A DNA stretch of 64,000 bases from Pedobacter zeae (lineage in GTDB: Bacteria > Bacteroidota > Bacteroidia > Sphingobacteriales > Sphingobacteriaceae), in the NCBI RefSeq assembly GCF_014196715.1, contig NZ_JACIEF010000001.1:230872-294871 (forward strand). Reading direction: 5' to 3'. The notes under the pieces are model-generated. The model did not search any database. It was not told where the DNA came from and saw only the letters and a list, made by a program, of their open reading frames with translations. Each line of letters begins with the position of its first letter. Positions within the stretch are counted from its first letter, which is position 1. A program made the position numbers and the translations under genes. This document shows, in pieces, positions 17,268 to 26,319 of this stretch.

Positions 17268-17286
17268 CTTTTTAGGTATTATTGGA

Positions 17287-18177
17287 ATGGAACTCAGACA
17301 TTTGTTATATTTTAAAACCGTTGCAGAGGAGCTTCATTTTACCAAAGCAGCAGCCAAACTTTTTATCTCGCAACCTCCTTTGAGCAGGCAGATTAAAGAA
17401 CTGGAGGAAGAACTTGGTGTAAAGCTGTTCGTAAGGAATAATAAGCGGGTTACGTTAACCAACGCAGGGAAGTATTTTAAGGCTGAAGTAGCGGCCTTAT
17501 TTGCCAAACTGGAAGAAAACAAAGAAGTTGTCCGTAAGATCCATGGCGGGGTTAGCGGCGAATTAAAAATTGGCTATATCAGTTCGGTTTACCAATCGCA
17601 CCTTGCAGAAATTTTAAAGCTGATGCACCGGGAATTTCCTTATCTCAAAACGAGTTTGTTCGAAGTACCTACACTTACCCAGATTAAAGAGTTAGAACAT
17701 GGAACTTTGGATGTGGGTATTTTAAGGGCTCCTGTTATATCAGAACAATTAAAAGTAGAATCGTTGTTTTTTGATCCCTTTGTGGTAGTTATTCCCTTAA
17801 CCGAACAAAAAATTAATAACCAGGATGAACTTGCCGGTTTTTTGAAGAAAAGTCCGTTTATCTTCTTTAATAAAGATTTTGCACCCCAATATAACCAGAA
17901 ACTGATCGAGATCTGTCACCGAATGGGCTTTAGCCCCGACATTACCCATGAGGCCAATAATGTACACTCCATATTACAATTGGTAGAAGCAGGTTTGGGT
18001 GTATCAATTTTGCCTTTATCGTTAAAAAGGCAATATGCCCAGCTAAATGTAGCTTTTATCGAATTTGATGCTATCCCGGTTAACACAGAAGTGGTACTGG
18101 CTTATAAAGAATCGAACAAAAATCCTGCATTAGCCTGGTTTATTAACCATTATGCAGCGTTAAAAAATGATCAGTAA
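17287..18177 (+). CDS. LysR-family transcriptional regulator
   Basis: This 296-residue regulator has a winged helix-turn-helix in residues 1-60 (ELHFTKAAAKLFISQPPLSR is the classic recognition stretch). A linker helix follows, then a periplasmic-binding-protein-like effector domain (about 90-290) with VEAGLGVSILPLSL near the C-terminus. It binds DNA as a dimer or tetramer and responds to an unknown small molecule. It is divergent from the methyltransferase gene, with the operator-like dyad between them, so that gene is the best target candidate. Confidence 0.9.
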   Translation: MELRHLLYFKTVAEELHFTKAAAKLFISQPPLSRQIKELEEELGVKLFVRNNKRVTLTNAGKYFKAEVAALFAKLEENKEVVRKIHGGVSGELKIGYISSVYQSHLAEILKLMHREFPYLKTSLFEVPTLTQIKELEHGTLDVGILRAPVISEQLKVESLFFDPFVVVIPLTEQKINNQDELAGFLKKSPFIFFNKDFAPQYNQKLIEICHRMGFSPDITHEANNVHSILQLVEAGLGVSILPLSLKRQYAQLNVAFIEFDAIPVNTEVVLAYKESNKNPALAWFINHYAALKNDQ

Positions 18178-18469
18178 TGATCAATGCTGTTGATTTCTCT
18201 GAAAGAAGGTCGTTTTTTCCTGTTCCAAAAGCTTTTTATGAAATCTGGAGGCATTATTTTTTGAAATGAGTCCAGGTTGCCCGAAACATCTAATGTAAAC
18301 ACATTGATACTTAATTACACCTTAGTAGGGCATTGATTTCCGATTTTCTATCCTATCCTTTATAATTTTCACCCTTTTTAAACTGGTAAAAGCACAAATT
18401 TGCCGAAACCAACGATCAAGGGCCTGTTAAGGCTTAACATAAAATGAATGATATAAATTTACCTAAACG

Positions 18470-19666
18470 ATGAAGAAATTATTGCTCGGCATAAGTTTTA
18501 TGGCTGCAGTAGTAATGGCTAAGGCACAACAATTAACTGACGAAAAAAAAGCAATGAAAGACCTGCTCGACAAGCAGTTTGCATTTGCACTGAAACAATA
18601 TCAGATACTGGCCAAAAACACTCCTGCAGACCGGATGCCAAAAACTTATTATGCAAAATCGAATAAGCTCGAAACCAGCGACACCAAATGGTGGTGCAGT
18701 GGTTTTTATCCGGGTTCGCTATTGTATATTTACGAATATACCAGGGATTCGGGTACCCTAAAAGAAGCCGAAAAACGCCTGGCCATATTAGAGAAAGAGA
18801 AACATTATACCGGAAACCACGATTTGGGGTTTATGATGTTCTGTAGCTTTGGTAATGCGTATCGCATTACGGGTAACACCTGGTACAAACCAACTATCGA
18901 TACTGCTGCAGCTTCGCTTGCCACACGCTACCGTCCGGGTGCTAAAGTAATCCAATCGTGGAACAGTAGTAAACAATGGAAAGGCCCTGTTATTATTGAT
19001 AACATGATGAACCTGGAGTTGCTTGCCTGGGTATCTGATCATGGAGGTGATCCGAAATATAAGGAAATTGCCATCAACCATGCCAATGTTTCACTTAAAA
19101 ACCATTTCAGGCCAAACTATAGCTCTTACCATGTGGTGGATTACGATATGAGCACGGGCACTGTACTGAAAAGAGGTACTGCCCAGGGAGCAGCCGACGA
19201 ATCGGCGTGGAGCCGGGGCCAGGGCTGGGGACTATACGGCTATACGATGATGTACCGTTTTACCAGGGACAAAAATTACCTTAAACAGGCAAAAAACATT
19301 GCTAAATTTATCATCAACCATCCGAATATGCCAGCCGATCAGGTTCCTTATTGGGACTTTAATGCACCGAACATTCCGGGTGCTTATCGCGATGCTTCAG
19401 CCGCTGCAGTTATTGCCTCTGCTTTGTTGGAATTAGGCCAGTATGCTACAAAAAGTGAACGAAAGTTATACGTAGGCGAAGCAAAAAAGATGATTGTTTC
19501 GCTTTCATCCGATGCTTATCGTGCAAAGCTGGGCGAAAATGGCGGCTTTTTACTTATGCACAGTACAGGAGCTTTACCACTCAAATCAGAAGTCGATGTT
19601 CCGCTTAGCTATGCCGATTATTATTATCTCGAAGCATTACTGCGCTACAAAAACTGGTACTTATAA
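18470..19666 (+). CDS. GH88 unsaturated uronyl hydrolase
   Basis: This 398-residue protein has a signal peptide (about 1-19, ending AKAQ), so it acts in the periplasm. The (alpha/alpha)6-barrel family GH88 is recognisable by HDLGFMMFCSFGNAY (Asp118), VIIDNMMNLELL (Asp177) and RGQGWGLYGY. The two aspartates have the spacing of the catalytic pair in characterised unsaturated glucuronyl hydrolases. Such enzymes hydrate the 4,5-double bond of uronides released by polysaccharide lyases. It is followed after nine bases by the DUF2264 gene, forming an operon. Upstream (18178-18469) I see no gene and no clear promoter. Confidence 0.9.
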   Translation: MKKLLLGISFMAAVVMAKAQQLTDEKKAMKDLLDKQFAFALKQYQILAKNTPADRMPKTYYAKSNKLETSDTKWWCSGFYPGSLLYIYEYTRDSGTLKEAEKRLAILEKEKHYTGNHDLGFMMFCSFGNAYRITGNTWYKPTIDTAAASLATRYRPGAKVIQSWNSSKQWKGPVIIDNMMNLELLAWVSDHGGDPKYKEIAINHANVSLKNHFRPNYSSYHVVDYDMSTGTVLKRGTAQGAADESAWSRGQGWGLYGYTMMYRFTRDKNYLKQAKNIAKFIINHPNMPADQVPYWDFNAPNIPGAYRDASAAAVIASALLELGQYATKSERKLYVGEAKKMIVSLSSDAYRAKLGENGGFLLMHSTGALPLKSEVDVPLSYADYYYLEALLRYKNWYL

Positions 19667-19675
19667 CAAACAAAA

Positions 19676-20935
19676 ATGGAAAGAAGAAATTTTATAGGAG
19701 CGTTGTCTTTAACCGGCTTATTAGGGTTGTTTAACACTAAGGAGGTTTTATCAGCGACAGAAATCGATAACGTTACAAAAGATGGAGCAACAAACGACAG
19801 GGAATACTGGTATAAACTGTTGTATAAGATTGCCAGCCCTGTTGTTTCCAATTTAGCGAATGGAACACTTATTAAAAATATGCCTGTGGTTACAGCGCCA
19901 AAATTCGACTCCAGGACACCTGCTGTATCGTATCTGGAAGCTGTTGGCCGTACCTACGCCGGAATTGCGCCGTGGCTTGCATTACCTGACGACAATACCG
20001 CTGAAGGCATTTTAAGGAACAAATTCAGGTTACAGGCCATTAAAGGATTGGATAGTTGCTTTGCGGCAAACAGTCCCGATAAATTAAATTTTAGCAAAGA
20101 TTACCAGCCGATTGTAGATTCTGCCTACCTGGCGCAAACCTTTTTAAGGGCACCAAAAGCGCTGTGGGAGCCTTTGAAACCTGAAACCAAACGCGAAATT
20201 ATTGCATCTTTTAAATCATTGAGGAACAGAAAGCCTTTTAGAAATAACTGGTTGCTGTTTGGTTCCATTACTGAAGCCTTTTTATTATCGATAGGCGAAC
20301 AGTACGATGAAGCCCGCTTAAATGAGGGTGTAGATACCTTAAACGCATGGTATAAGGGGGATGGCTGGTATGGTGATGGCGTAAACATGGCTTTTGATTA
20401 TTACAATTCTTTTGTAATCCACCCGATGATGGTTGATACACTTGCCGTGATGCTTGACAAAAAGCTAATCAAAAAAGAACGTTACGATCTTGCCCTGAAG
20501 AGGATGCAGCGTTACGTAGTAGGGCAGGAACGAATGATTTCGCCAGAGGGTACCTACCCGCCAATTGGACGATCCATTACCTATAGAACCGGTGCTTTCC
20601 AGGCTTTAAGCCAAATTGCCCTTATGCATAAATTACCGGCCACTATTCAGCCTGCGCAGGTACGTTCTGCCTTAACCAGGGTTAAACAGAACATCTATAA
20701 CTTACCCGGGACTTTTGATTCAAAAGGATGGTTGCAGCTTGGCTTTTGTGGCCACGACCCTGAAATAGCCGATTATTATACTTCTACAGGCAGTTTGTAC
20801 ATGGCTACCTTATCATTCCTGCCTTTAGGTTTACCCGCTACCGACGAGTTCTGGGCGGCACCTCCGGCAGAATGGACTTCGAAAAAAGCCTGGGCAGCAA
20901 AACCTTTCCCTAAAGATTACCATGTAGATTTTTAA
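19676..20935 (+). CDS. DUF2264 protein (probable glycoside hydrolase)
   Basis: This 419-residue protein has an export signal that begins MERRNFIGAL. It matches the DUF2264 family: YLEAVGRTYAGIAPWLALPD near residue 85, RNNWLLFGSITEAFL, and WYGDGVNMAFDYYNSF near residue 235, an all-helical toroid. From memory, CAZy family GH154 beta-glucuronidases from Bacteroides fall in this family, so a role in removing glucuronic acid or a related uronate is likely. It is co-transcribed with the GH88 gene, which fits uronate processing. Exact specificity is not readable from sequence. Confidence 0.85.
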   Translation: MERRNFIGALSLTGLLGLFNTKEVLSATEIDNVTKDGATNDREYWYKLLYKIASPVVSNLANGTLIKNMPVVTAPKFDSRTPAVSYLEAVGRTYAGIAPWLALPDDNTAEGILRNKFRLQAIKGLDSCFAANSPDKLNFSKDYQPIVDSAYLAQTFLRAPKALWEPLKPETKREIIASFKSLRNRKPFRNNWLLFGSITEAFLLSIGEQYDEARLNEGVDTLNAWYKGDGWYGDGVNMAFDYYNSFVIHPMMVDTLAVMLDKKLIKKERYDLALKRMQRYVVGQERMISPEGTYPPIGRSITYRTGAFQALSQIALMHKLPATIQPAQVRSALTRVKQNIYNLPGTFDSKGWLQLGFCGHDPEIADYYTSTGSLYMATLSFLPLGLPATDEFWAAPPAEWTSKKAWAAKPFPKDYHVDF

Positions 20936-20945
20936 CCTTCATTAG

Positions 20946-21010
20946 AAAGAGCAATTCAGAAAGTCAGATACTGCCGTAATACCGGGATATTGGTTTCCCT
21001 ATTGCTCTTT
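20946..21010 (+). terminator. Inverted repeat after DUF2264 gene
   Basis: The arms AAAGAGCAAT (20946-20955) and ATTGCTCTTT (21001-21010) are perfectly complementary with a 45-base loop, and the right arm runs into TT. The position right after the GH88-DUF2264 pair suggests a terminator, though the loop is long. Confidence 0.4.
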
Positions 21011-21100
21011 TTAAACGGAATTTTACTATGGGATCGGTACTTTTTTGATAATCGCTGGGCACCCTTCCTTTCCATCGTTTGAAGGTATATATAAATGTGC

Positions 21101-21290
21101 TTACTTCATTTTGCCAGCCAGGGCAGCTATTTCTTCAATCTGCATAGAATGATCTTTCTAATACATTAAAGCCGGGTTTTACAAACTTCATCAGTTAGCT
21201 CCTGAAAATTAATCTCCTCGCCATTTTATTTTAACGGGCCTGATAAGTAATAATAAGGACTGGTATCAACCTGATCGTAAAATCAATAAG
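21101..21290 (-). pseudogene. Decayed gene fragment in three frames
   Basis: On the minus strand three short pieces look like consecutive parts of one eroded C-terminus: a DTSPYYYLSGPLK segment with an in-frame stop followed by NGEEINFQELTDE (21276 down to about 21195), then VKPGFNVLERSFYAD in a second frame (down to 21135), then MQIEEIAALAGKMK with a stop in the third frame (21145-21101). The composition is protein-like but I cannot name the family. Reading it as coding requires two frameshifts and one stop. The rest of the 645-base gap (20936-21580) holds the hairpin at 20946-21010 and the promoter at 21441-21470; I see nothing else in it. Confidence 0.35.
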
Positions 21291-21440
21291 GTGGTTTCTT
21301 TTTGAAAATCAAGGTGATATAACCTGTTTTTTATATTTGATTATCAACACATCCGTGTATGGATGTGATCTCTCTTCCTAAATAAAATGTATCCTTCTGA
21401 AATTTTTAACGTATTTATGACGTTTATCTTTTGCTGAACC

Positions 21441-21470
21441 TTTGGGAAATCAGAAATTTAGCTAATTTCG
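21441..21470 (+). promoter_or_regulatory. Candidate Bacteroidota promoter for GH29 gene
   Basis: TTTG at 21441-21444 and TAATTTCG at 21463-21470 are 18 bases apart, one mismatch from the Bacteroidota housekeeping pattern (TTTG, about 19, TAnnTTTG). Transcription would start near 21477, about 100 bases before the fucosidase start. Confidence 0.45.
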
Positions 21471-21580
21471 TGTAACCAGCTAACCAAAAACAACCTGTGC
21501 AGCGTGCCGTTGCCCAAACTTTTATACATAAATATTACCCTGTTGGTCATTAGTAAACTATTAAATTTCGAATATCGATT

Positions 21581-22948
21581 ATGTTTAACCGAAAAATAAA
21601 AATTGCCGTAACCGGGCTTGTATTAACATTCATGAGTTATTCTGTGGCGGTAAAGAGCCAGGTAATGGGCGAAGCAGAAAAGAAATCAATGGAGAAGGGC
21701 GCAATCTACCCCTCGTTAAAGGGTGGAGGCGAAGGTGTATCGGGTCCTGGTTCCAACCTCTCGCCCGAAAAAATGAAATGGTGGGAAGATCAGAAATTTG
21801 GGATGTTTATCCATTGGGGTTTATATGCCATCCCAGCCAGCGGCGAATGGACCATGTTTAACGAAAAAATACCTGCAGATGAATATGCCAAATTAGCTAC
21901 TCAGTTTAATCCGAAACATTTTAGCGGTGCTGAATGGGCAAAGGTGGCGAAAGAAGCCGGAATGAAATACATGGTGATGGTTGCCAGGCACCACGATGGT
22001 TTCGCCTTATGGAACAGCCCTTCAAGTTATAAGCATTTTAACAGCTGGGAAACGGCTGCTCATCGCGATTTTGTAAAAGAATATACCGATGCATGCCGTA
22101 AAGCCGGGCTATATGTGGGAATTTATTACTCTCCGCTGGATTGGCGCTTCCCGGGTTATTTTGATCCTAAAGGACTTCCTGAAAATGCGGCCTTACTTAA
22201 GAAACAGACTTATGGGCAGGTAGAAGAGCTCATGAAAAATTATGGCAAAATAGATATTCTGTGGTACGATGGCGGCTGGTTAGCCCATAAGGGTAGCGAT
22301 GCAGATGCAGCATGGTTCTGGGAACCGCTAAAACTTAATGCCATGGTGCGCCGCTATCATCCTGATATCGTGATTAACCCCAGATCCGGAATGGTTGGAG
22401 ATTTCCAGACCGATGAAGGTGGGGGAGACGTTAAAGGGCCGATTATTCCTTTCCCATGGGAAAAAAACCTGAACCTTAATGAAACAAGCTGGGGCTATAA
22501 TAAAGCACAGAATTTAATGCCCTTAAAGCGGGTCATCGATATGCTGGTGAATACGGTAGACCGGGGTGGAAATATGTTGTTAAATGTTGGACCAGACCCT
22601 GATGGTGTTATTCCGCCTACACACGTACAGCGTTTAAAAGAAGTAGGTGCGTGGTTAGCTAAAAATGGCGAAGGAATATACGGAACACGTCCGGGACCTT
22701 TTCAGCCTGTTGATGGTTTATATGGCGCTACACACAAAGGCAATAACATATATATCCATTTGTTGAAGGCCCCTGAAGGAGCTACCATTAAATTACCGGC
22801 AATTAAGCAGACGATTACAGCATGTACCATGCTAAATGGAGAAAAAGTTAAATTTCAGCAGGATGCAACAGGTATTACGCTTGACCTCGCGGGGGTAAAA
22901 TTAGATCCGGTGGTTACAACTCTGTTATTAAAAACGAAAAACAAATAG
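21581..22948 (+). CDS. GH29 alpha-L-fucosidase
   Basis: This 455-residue protein has a signal peptide (about 1-27). The GH29 catalytic barrel is clear: KFGMFIHWGLYAIPASGEW near residue 70, VARHHDGFALWNS, GIYYSPLDWRFPGYF, and WYDGGW with Asp230 as the predicted nucleophile. A small C-terminal beta-sandwich covers about residues 370-455. It removes terminal alpha-L-fucose from glycans in the periplasm. The next gene starts five bases after its stop, so it forms an operon with the GH43-like gene. Confidence 0.92.
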   Translation: MFNRKIKIAVTGLVLTFMSYSVAVKSQVMGEAEKKSMEKGAIYPSLKGGGEGVSGPGSNLSPEKMKWWEDQKFGMFIHWGLYAIPASGEWTMFNEKIPADEYAKLATQFNPKHFSGAEWAKVAKEAGMKYMVMVARHHDGFALWNSPSSYKHFNSWETAAHRDFVKEYTDACRKAGLYVGIYYSPLDWRFPGYFDPKGLPENAALLKKQTYGQVEELMKNYGKIDILWYDGGWLAHKGSDADAAWFWEPLKLNAMVRRYHPDIVINPRSGMVGDFQTDEGGGDVKGPIIPFPWEKNLNLNETSWGYNKAQNLMPLKRVIDMLVNTVDRGGNMLLNVGPDPDGVIPPTHVQRLKEVGAWLAKNGEGIYGTRPGPFQPVDGLYGATHKGNNIYIHLLKAPEGATIKLPAIKQTITACTMLNGEKVKFQQDATGITLDLAGVKLDPVVTTLLLKTKNK

Positions 22949-22953
22949 CGGTT

Positions 22954-23979
22954 ATGAACATTTTAAATGGCCGGATTAAAATACTGCTTATCTTATTGTT
23001 GTTAAGCTGTTACAACTTATCGTTTTCGAATGAGGTACATTCATTAACTGATACACTAATTAAGGGCAGTGCATTAATCGATACTGATGGAAAGCCCGTT
23101 AATGCCCATGGTGCAGGCATGCTGTATCACAAAGGGGTTTATTACCTTTTTGGTGAGGTGAAGAAAGGAAAAACATGGCTTGTTCCGGATCAGCAATGGG
23201 AAGATTTCCGGGTTCCGGCCGGAGGTGTTTCATGTTATTCTTCCACAGATCTTAAACATTGGAAAAACAGGGGGGTGGTTTTAAAGCCTACCACAAACAA
23301 CCCCGGTTACGACCTCGATACCGGCAGGGTTATTGAAAGGCCTAAGGTAATCTACAACGAACGCACTAAGAAATTTGTGATGTGGATGCACATCGATAAG
23401 AACGATTACAGTTATTCAAGGGGAGGTGTGGCGATAAGCGATAATCCCTTTGGGCCTTATCAATACCTGGGCAGTGTTGCACCTAACCATCAAATGTTAA
23501 GGGATATGACTTTGTTTAAAGATGACGACGGCAAAGCCTATCTTATTTATTCGTCTGAAAATAATAACACCATGCATGTTTGTTTGCTAAGCGATGATTA
23601 TTTGACACCAACAAAAACTTACACTCGGATATTGGAAGACAAAGGAAGAGAAAGCCCGGCTATTTTTAAAAACAAGGGCAAATACTTTTTAATTACCTCT
23701 GGCTGTACCGGCTGGTCGCCCAATGCGGCTTCTTATGCGGTTGCAGACCAAATAATGGGGCCCTGGGCAGCGCGCGAAAACCCATGTAAAGGACCAAACG
23801 CTGAAGTGTCTTTTTTTTCGCAGGGTGCATTTGTGCTGCCTGTAGTGAACAAACCGGACACCTTTATTTTTATGGCCGACAGGTGGAATAAAACAGACCT
23901 GGAAAAATCAGGTTATTTATGGCTTCCGATTCGCATTATTAATGATAAAATAGAAATCCACAATATCGACGGACGGTAA
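22954..23979 (+). CDS. GH43-like exo-glycosidase
   Basis: This 341-residue protein has a signal peptide (about 1-25, LLILLLLSCYNLSFS). The five-bladed propeller of GH43 is indicated by NAHGAGMLYHKGVYYLFGE, ERPKVIYN, RDMTLFKDDDGKAYLIYSSE, GRESPAIFKNKGKYFLITSG (Glu233 the probable acid) and SQGAFVLP. The first blade lacks the usual base aspartate, as in the exo-beta-1,3-galactanase subfamily, which this most resembles. With GH88, DUF2264 and GH29 genes nearby a substrate such as arabinogalactan side chains is plausible. An alpha-L-arabinofuranosidase activity is the alternative. Confidence 0.82.
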   Translation: MNILNGRIKILLILLLLSCYNLSFSNEVHSLTDTLIKGSALIDTDGKPVNAHGAGMLYHKGVYYLFGEVKKGKTWLVPDQQWEDFRVPAGGVSCYSSTDLKHWKNRGVVLKPTTNNPGYDLDTGRVIERPKVIYNERTKKFVMWMHIDKNDYSYSRGGVAISDNPFGPYQYLGSVAPNHQMLRDMTLFKDDDGKAYLIYSSENNNTMHVCLLSDDYLTPTKTYTRILEDKGRESPAIFKNKGKYFLITSGCTGWSPNAASYAVADQIMGPWAARENPCKGPNAEVSFFSQGAFVLPVVNKPDTFIFMADRWNKTDLEKSGYLWLPIRIINDKIEIHNIDGR

Positions 23980-24020
23980 TCGGCAAACTGTTTTTCAAAT
24001 ATCATATACGACTTAATATA

Positions 24021-24052
24021 GCAATTCTAAGGTATCAAGATACCAGTATTGC
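24021..24052 (+). terminator. Hairpin after GH43-like gene
   Basis: GCAAT (24021-24025) pairs with ATTGC (24048-24052) around an inner perfect stem GGTATC / GATACC (24031-24044, 2-base loop). It follows the GH43-like stop by 42 bases and precedes an AT-rich run. The remaining bases to 24395 show no gene. Confidence 0.4.
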
Positions 24053-24395
24053 ATTATAATTCCTTTCTCCATATTAAGCCGGTCACTTCGACACATTTAC
24101 AAATAATGCAATTAACAGCGAAAGATTACCTTTTGCTGTTGAATCTATAATTTCCATACTTAAGTAGTTCTTTCTGTGTTTATTTCATTATGAAGGCTGA
24201 TAAGATAGATGATGGTCTATTCAAGATAAAATGGGCTTGGTATTTTTGGCATGATAGTGAGCTTTTGTGTACATTGATTTACATTCGATCTGTCTACGCA
24301 ACGTAGCTCAATAATTGTTGATGTTTTGTAACTGTTTTGTTGCCCTCTATTCGCTCATCTTTTTAAATTAATGCAGAATTTTAGCATCAGTATAT

Positions 24396-24797
24396 TTGAG
24401 GTTGTTAAATTTGAAGAATGTGAAAATTAAGCAGGTGCCAAATTGCTCTGTAATCGGAGTTGTTTTACTGTATCTGATTATCTCTTTGGGGAACATCTTT
24501 TTTTTATCAAACCTATCACTTTTGGATTCCACCCGTGGCATAAAATCGGCCAATCAGTACAATGGCAGCTTTTCTCCGCTTGGAAAGGATTCAAAAATTA
24601 CCAGGCAATTTAAGTGCATCCTTGATGAAAGGAAGAAAACCGTTCTTCCTGTTCTGGAAGCTGTTATCCTTGGGATCATTTTGTTTGTTGGCCTTTCGCT
24701 TTTGGCTTCTGACCTTAACAGGTATTTTCTTGAAATCAGATACAGGATTGCCGGGTCAGTCCCAATTTATATTTCCAACCAGGTATTTCTGGTCTGA
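24396..24797 (+). CDS. Small two-helix membrane protein, uncertain
   Basis: This is an open frame of 133 residues with two clear membrane helices: VIGVVLLYLIISLGNIFF (about 19-37) and VLEAVILGIILFVGLSLLAS (about 86-105). They are separated by a polar loop rich in basic residues. I do not recognise a family. There is no ATG; the start would be TTG at 24396 or GTG at 24420, which lowers confidence. It lies 123 bases upstream of the efflux operon in the same direction and could be its first gene or a small accessory. No other frame in the stretch looks coding. Confidence 0.4.
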   Translation: MRLLNLKNVKIKQVPNCSVIGVVLLYLIISLGNIFFLSNLSLLDSTRGIKSANQYNGSFSPLGKDSKITRQFKCILDERKKTVLPVLEAVILGIILFVGLSLLASDLNRYFLEIRYRIAGSVPIYISNQVFLV

Positions 24798-24920
24798 GAT
24801 TTATCTCCAGTTTTTATTGACAGGCATTTCATATGATGAAGTGAAGGAGGGCGGTTAATTACCGTGTTTCCTGTCCTAAACGTCCGTCAAATTTTTTTCC
24901 TTAATTTTTAATTTAAAGAC

Positions 24921-26312
24921 ATGATCCGTATTAAACAGATCTTCTGTTTGTTCCTACTTTTATATATAGGCCTGGAAAGCCATGGCCAAGCCTCCCAAAA
25001 ACCCATTGGGATCGTTGATCTGATCGATCACGTGACCGCTTTTTCGCCCTCCCTTGCTGCTGATTCAACGGCAGTGGATATCAGGGCTGCCCAATTAAAT
25101 GAGACCTTAGCAAATGCCCTTCCTAACCTGAAGCTTAACTATCAGTTGGATTTGGGCTCAAACAATAACGTGGCAGGGCCATATATGGCCTTTGGCATTG
25201 TTCCTTCTAATTCCAGGGGGGTTAGAACCGAAAGTGATACCAAGGCTGCACTCGCTAATCTTGGCATAATTTCACTAGATTGGGAGGTTTATAATTTTGG
25301 CGCTTACAAGGCCCAGAATGCAGTAGCCAAATCAGAACTTGTTACAGAGCGTTCCAGATTTGCCCAACGGCGCTACCAGGTCAGAGCAGTTGCCATTGAT
25401 GACTATCTGAGCCTTTTAAAGCTTCAGGATATGCTTTCTATCCAGCAGCAGAACATCAGGCGTAACGAACAGATTGGCCGTTCCATACTATCTTTAGCCC
25501 GAAGCGGTGTGCGCCCGGGTGTAGATACGAGTATAGCAGGAGCCGAACTCTCCAAATCAAGGCTAAACTATATCGAAATGGACAATACCTATAAACAGGT
25601 TCAACTCGATATTGCAGCTATCAGCGGGCTGAATCCCGAACGCATTGTCGCTGACAGCACAATCCTCGACCGGTTAAAATCGCTTGAAGTAAACTTATCT
25701 GTAAATCTGACCGACAGTTCAAGCCATCCGCTGCTTGATTTTTATAAAAACAATTACCTCAGCAGTATGGAGAAGGAAAAATTGGTCAGGAAAGCCTATA
25801 ATCCAAAAATAAACCTACAAGCTGCAGCCTGGTCAAGAGGATCAAGTATTGATGCCAATGACAATTTCAATAGTCTCTCGAATGGCCTGGAATGGCAAAG
25901 GGAAAATTACCTTGTAGGCGTGGGGATCAGCTACAACCTTTTCGATCTGCGCAGGCGTCAGTTAAAGCTTAGGACCCAGAAGGCTAACAGTAATTTTTAC
26001 TTAAAGGAACTGGAGCAGGAGCGGCTAATGTTATCAAATGCCGCACTTCAGGCTAGCCTCGAAATCAATACAGCGCATAAAAGACTTGATGAAATACCCA
26101 ATCAATTAAAGGCAGCTGCTGCAGGATACCGGCAAAAGCTCTCCCTTTATAAGAACGGGCTGACCGATATCATTGAGCTCAATGCAGCCCTGACCATCCT
26201 TTACCGCGCGGAAACCGATTTTGTGAATGCAAAGTACCTGTACATCCGGGCTCTTTTTCAAAAGGCTATTGCCACCAATCAAGTAGATTCCTTGTTAAAC
26301 GCATTAAAATAA
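24921..26312 (+). CDS. TolC-family outer-membrane efflux protein
   Basis: This 463-residue protein has a signal peptide (about 1-23). It has two halves of long amphipathic helices typical of TolC, each with paired coiled segments (for example QRRYQVRAVAIDDYLSLLKL and its counterpart near residues 370-450). The repeat-boundary motif with NLGIISLDWEVYNFGAY and the VGVGISYNLFDLRRRQ strand pair fits the beta-barrel parts. It forms the outer-membrane exit duct for the RND pump encoded seven bases downstream. Cargo is unknown. Confidence 0.9.
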   Translation: MIRIKQIFCLFLLLYIGLESHGQASQKPIGIVDLIDHVTAFSPSLAADSTAVDIRAAQLNETLANALPNLKLNYQLDLGSNNNVAGPYMAFGIVPSNSRGVRTESDTKAALANLGIISLDWEVYNFGAYKAQNAVAKSELVTERSRFAQRRYQVRAVAIDDYLSLLKLQDMLSIQQQNIRRNEQIGRSILSLARSGVRPGVDTSIAGAELSKSRLNYIEMDNTYKQVQLDIAAISGLNPERIVADSTILDRLKSLEVNLSVNLTDSSSHPLLDFYKNNYLSSMEKEKLVRKAYNPKINLQAAAWSRGSSIDANDNFNSLSNGLEWQRENYLVGVGISYNLFDLRRRQLKLRTQKANSNFYLKELEQERLMLSNAALQASLEINTAHKRLDEIPNQLKAAAAGYRQKLSLYKNGLTDIIELNAALTILYRAETDFVNAKYLYIRALFQKAIATNQVDSLLNALK

Positions 26313-26319
26313 TAAAGAT

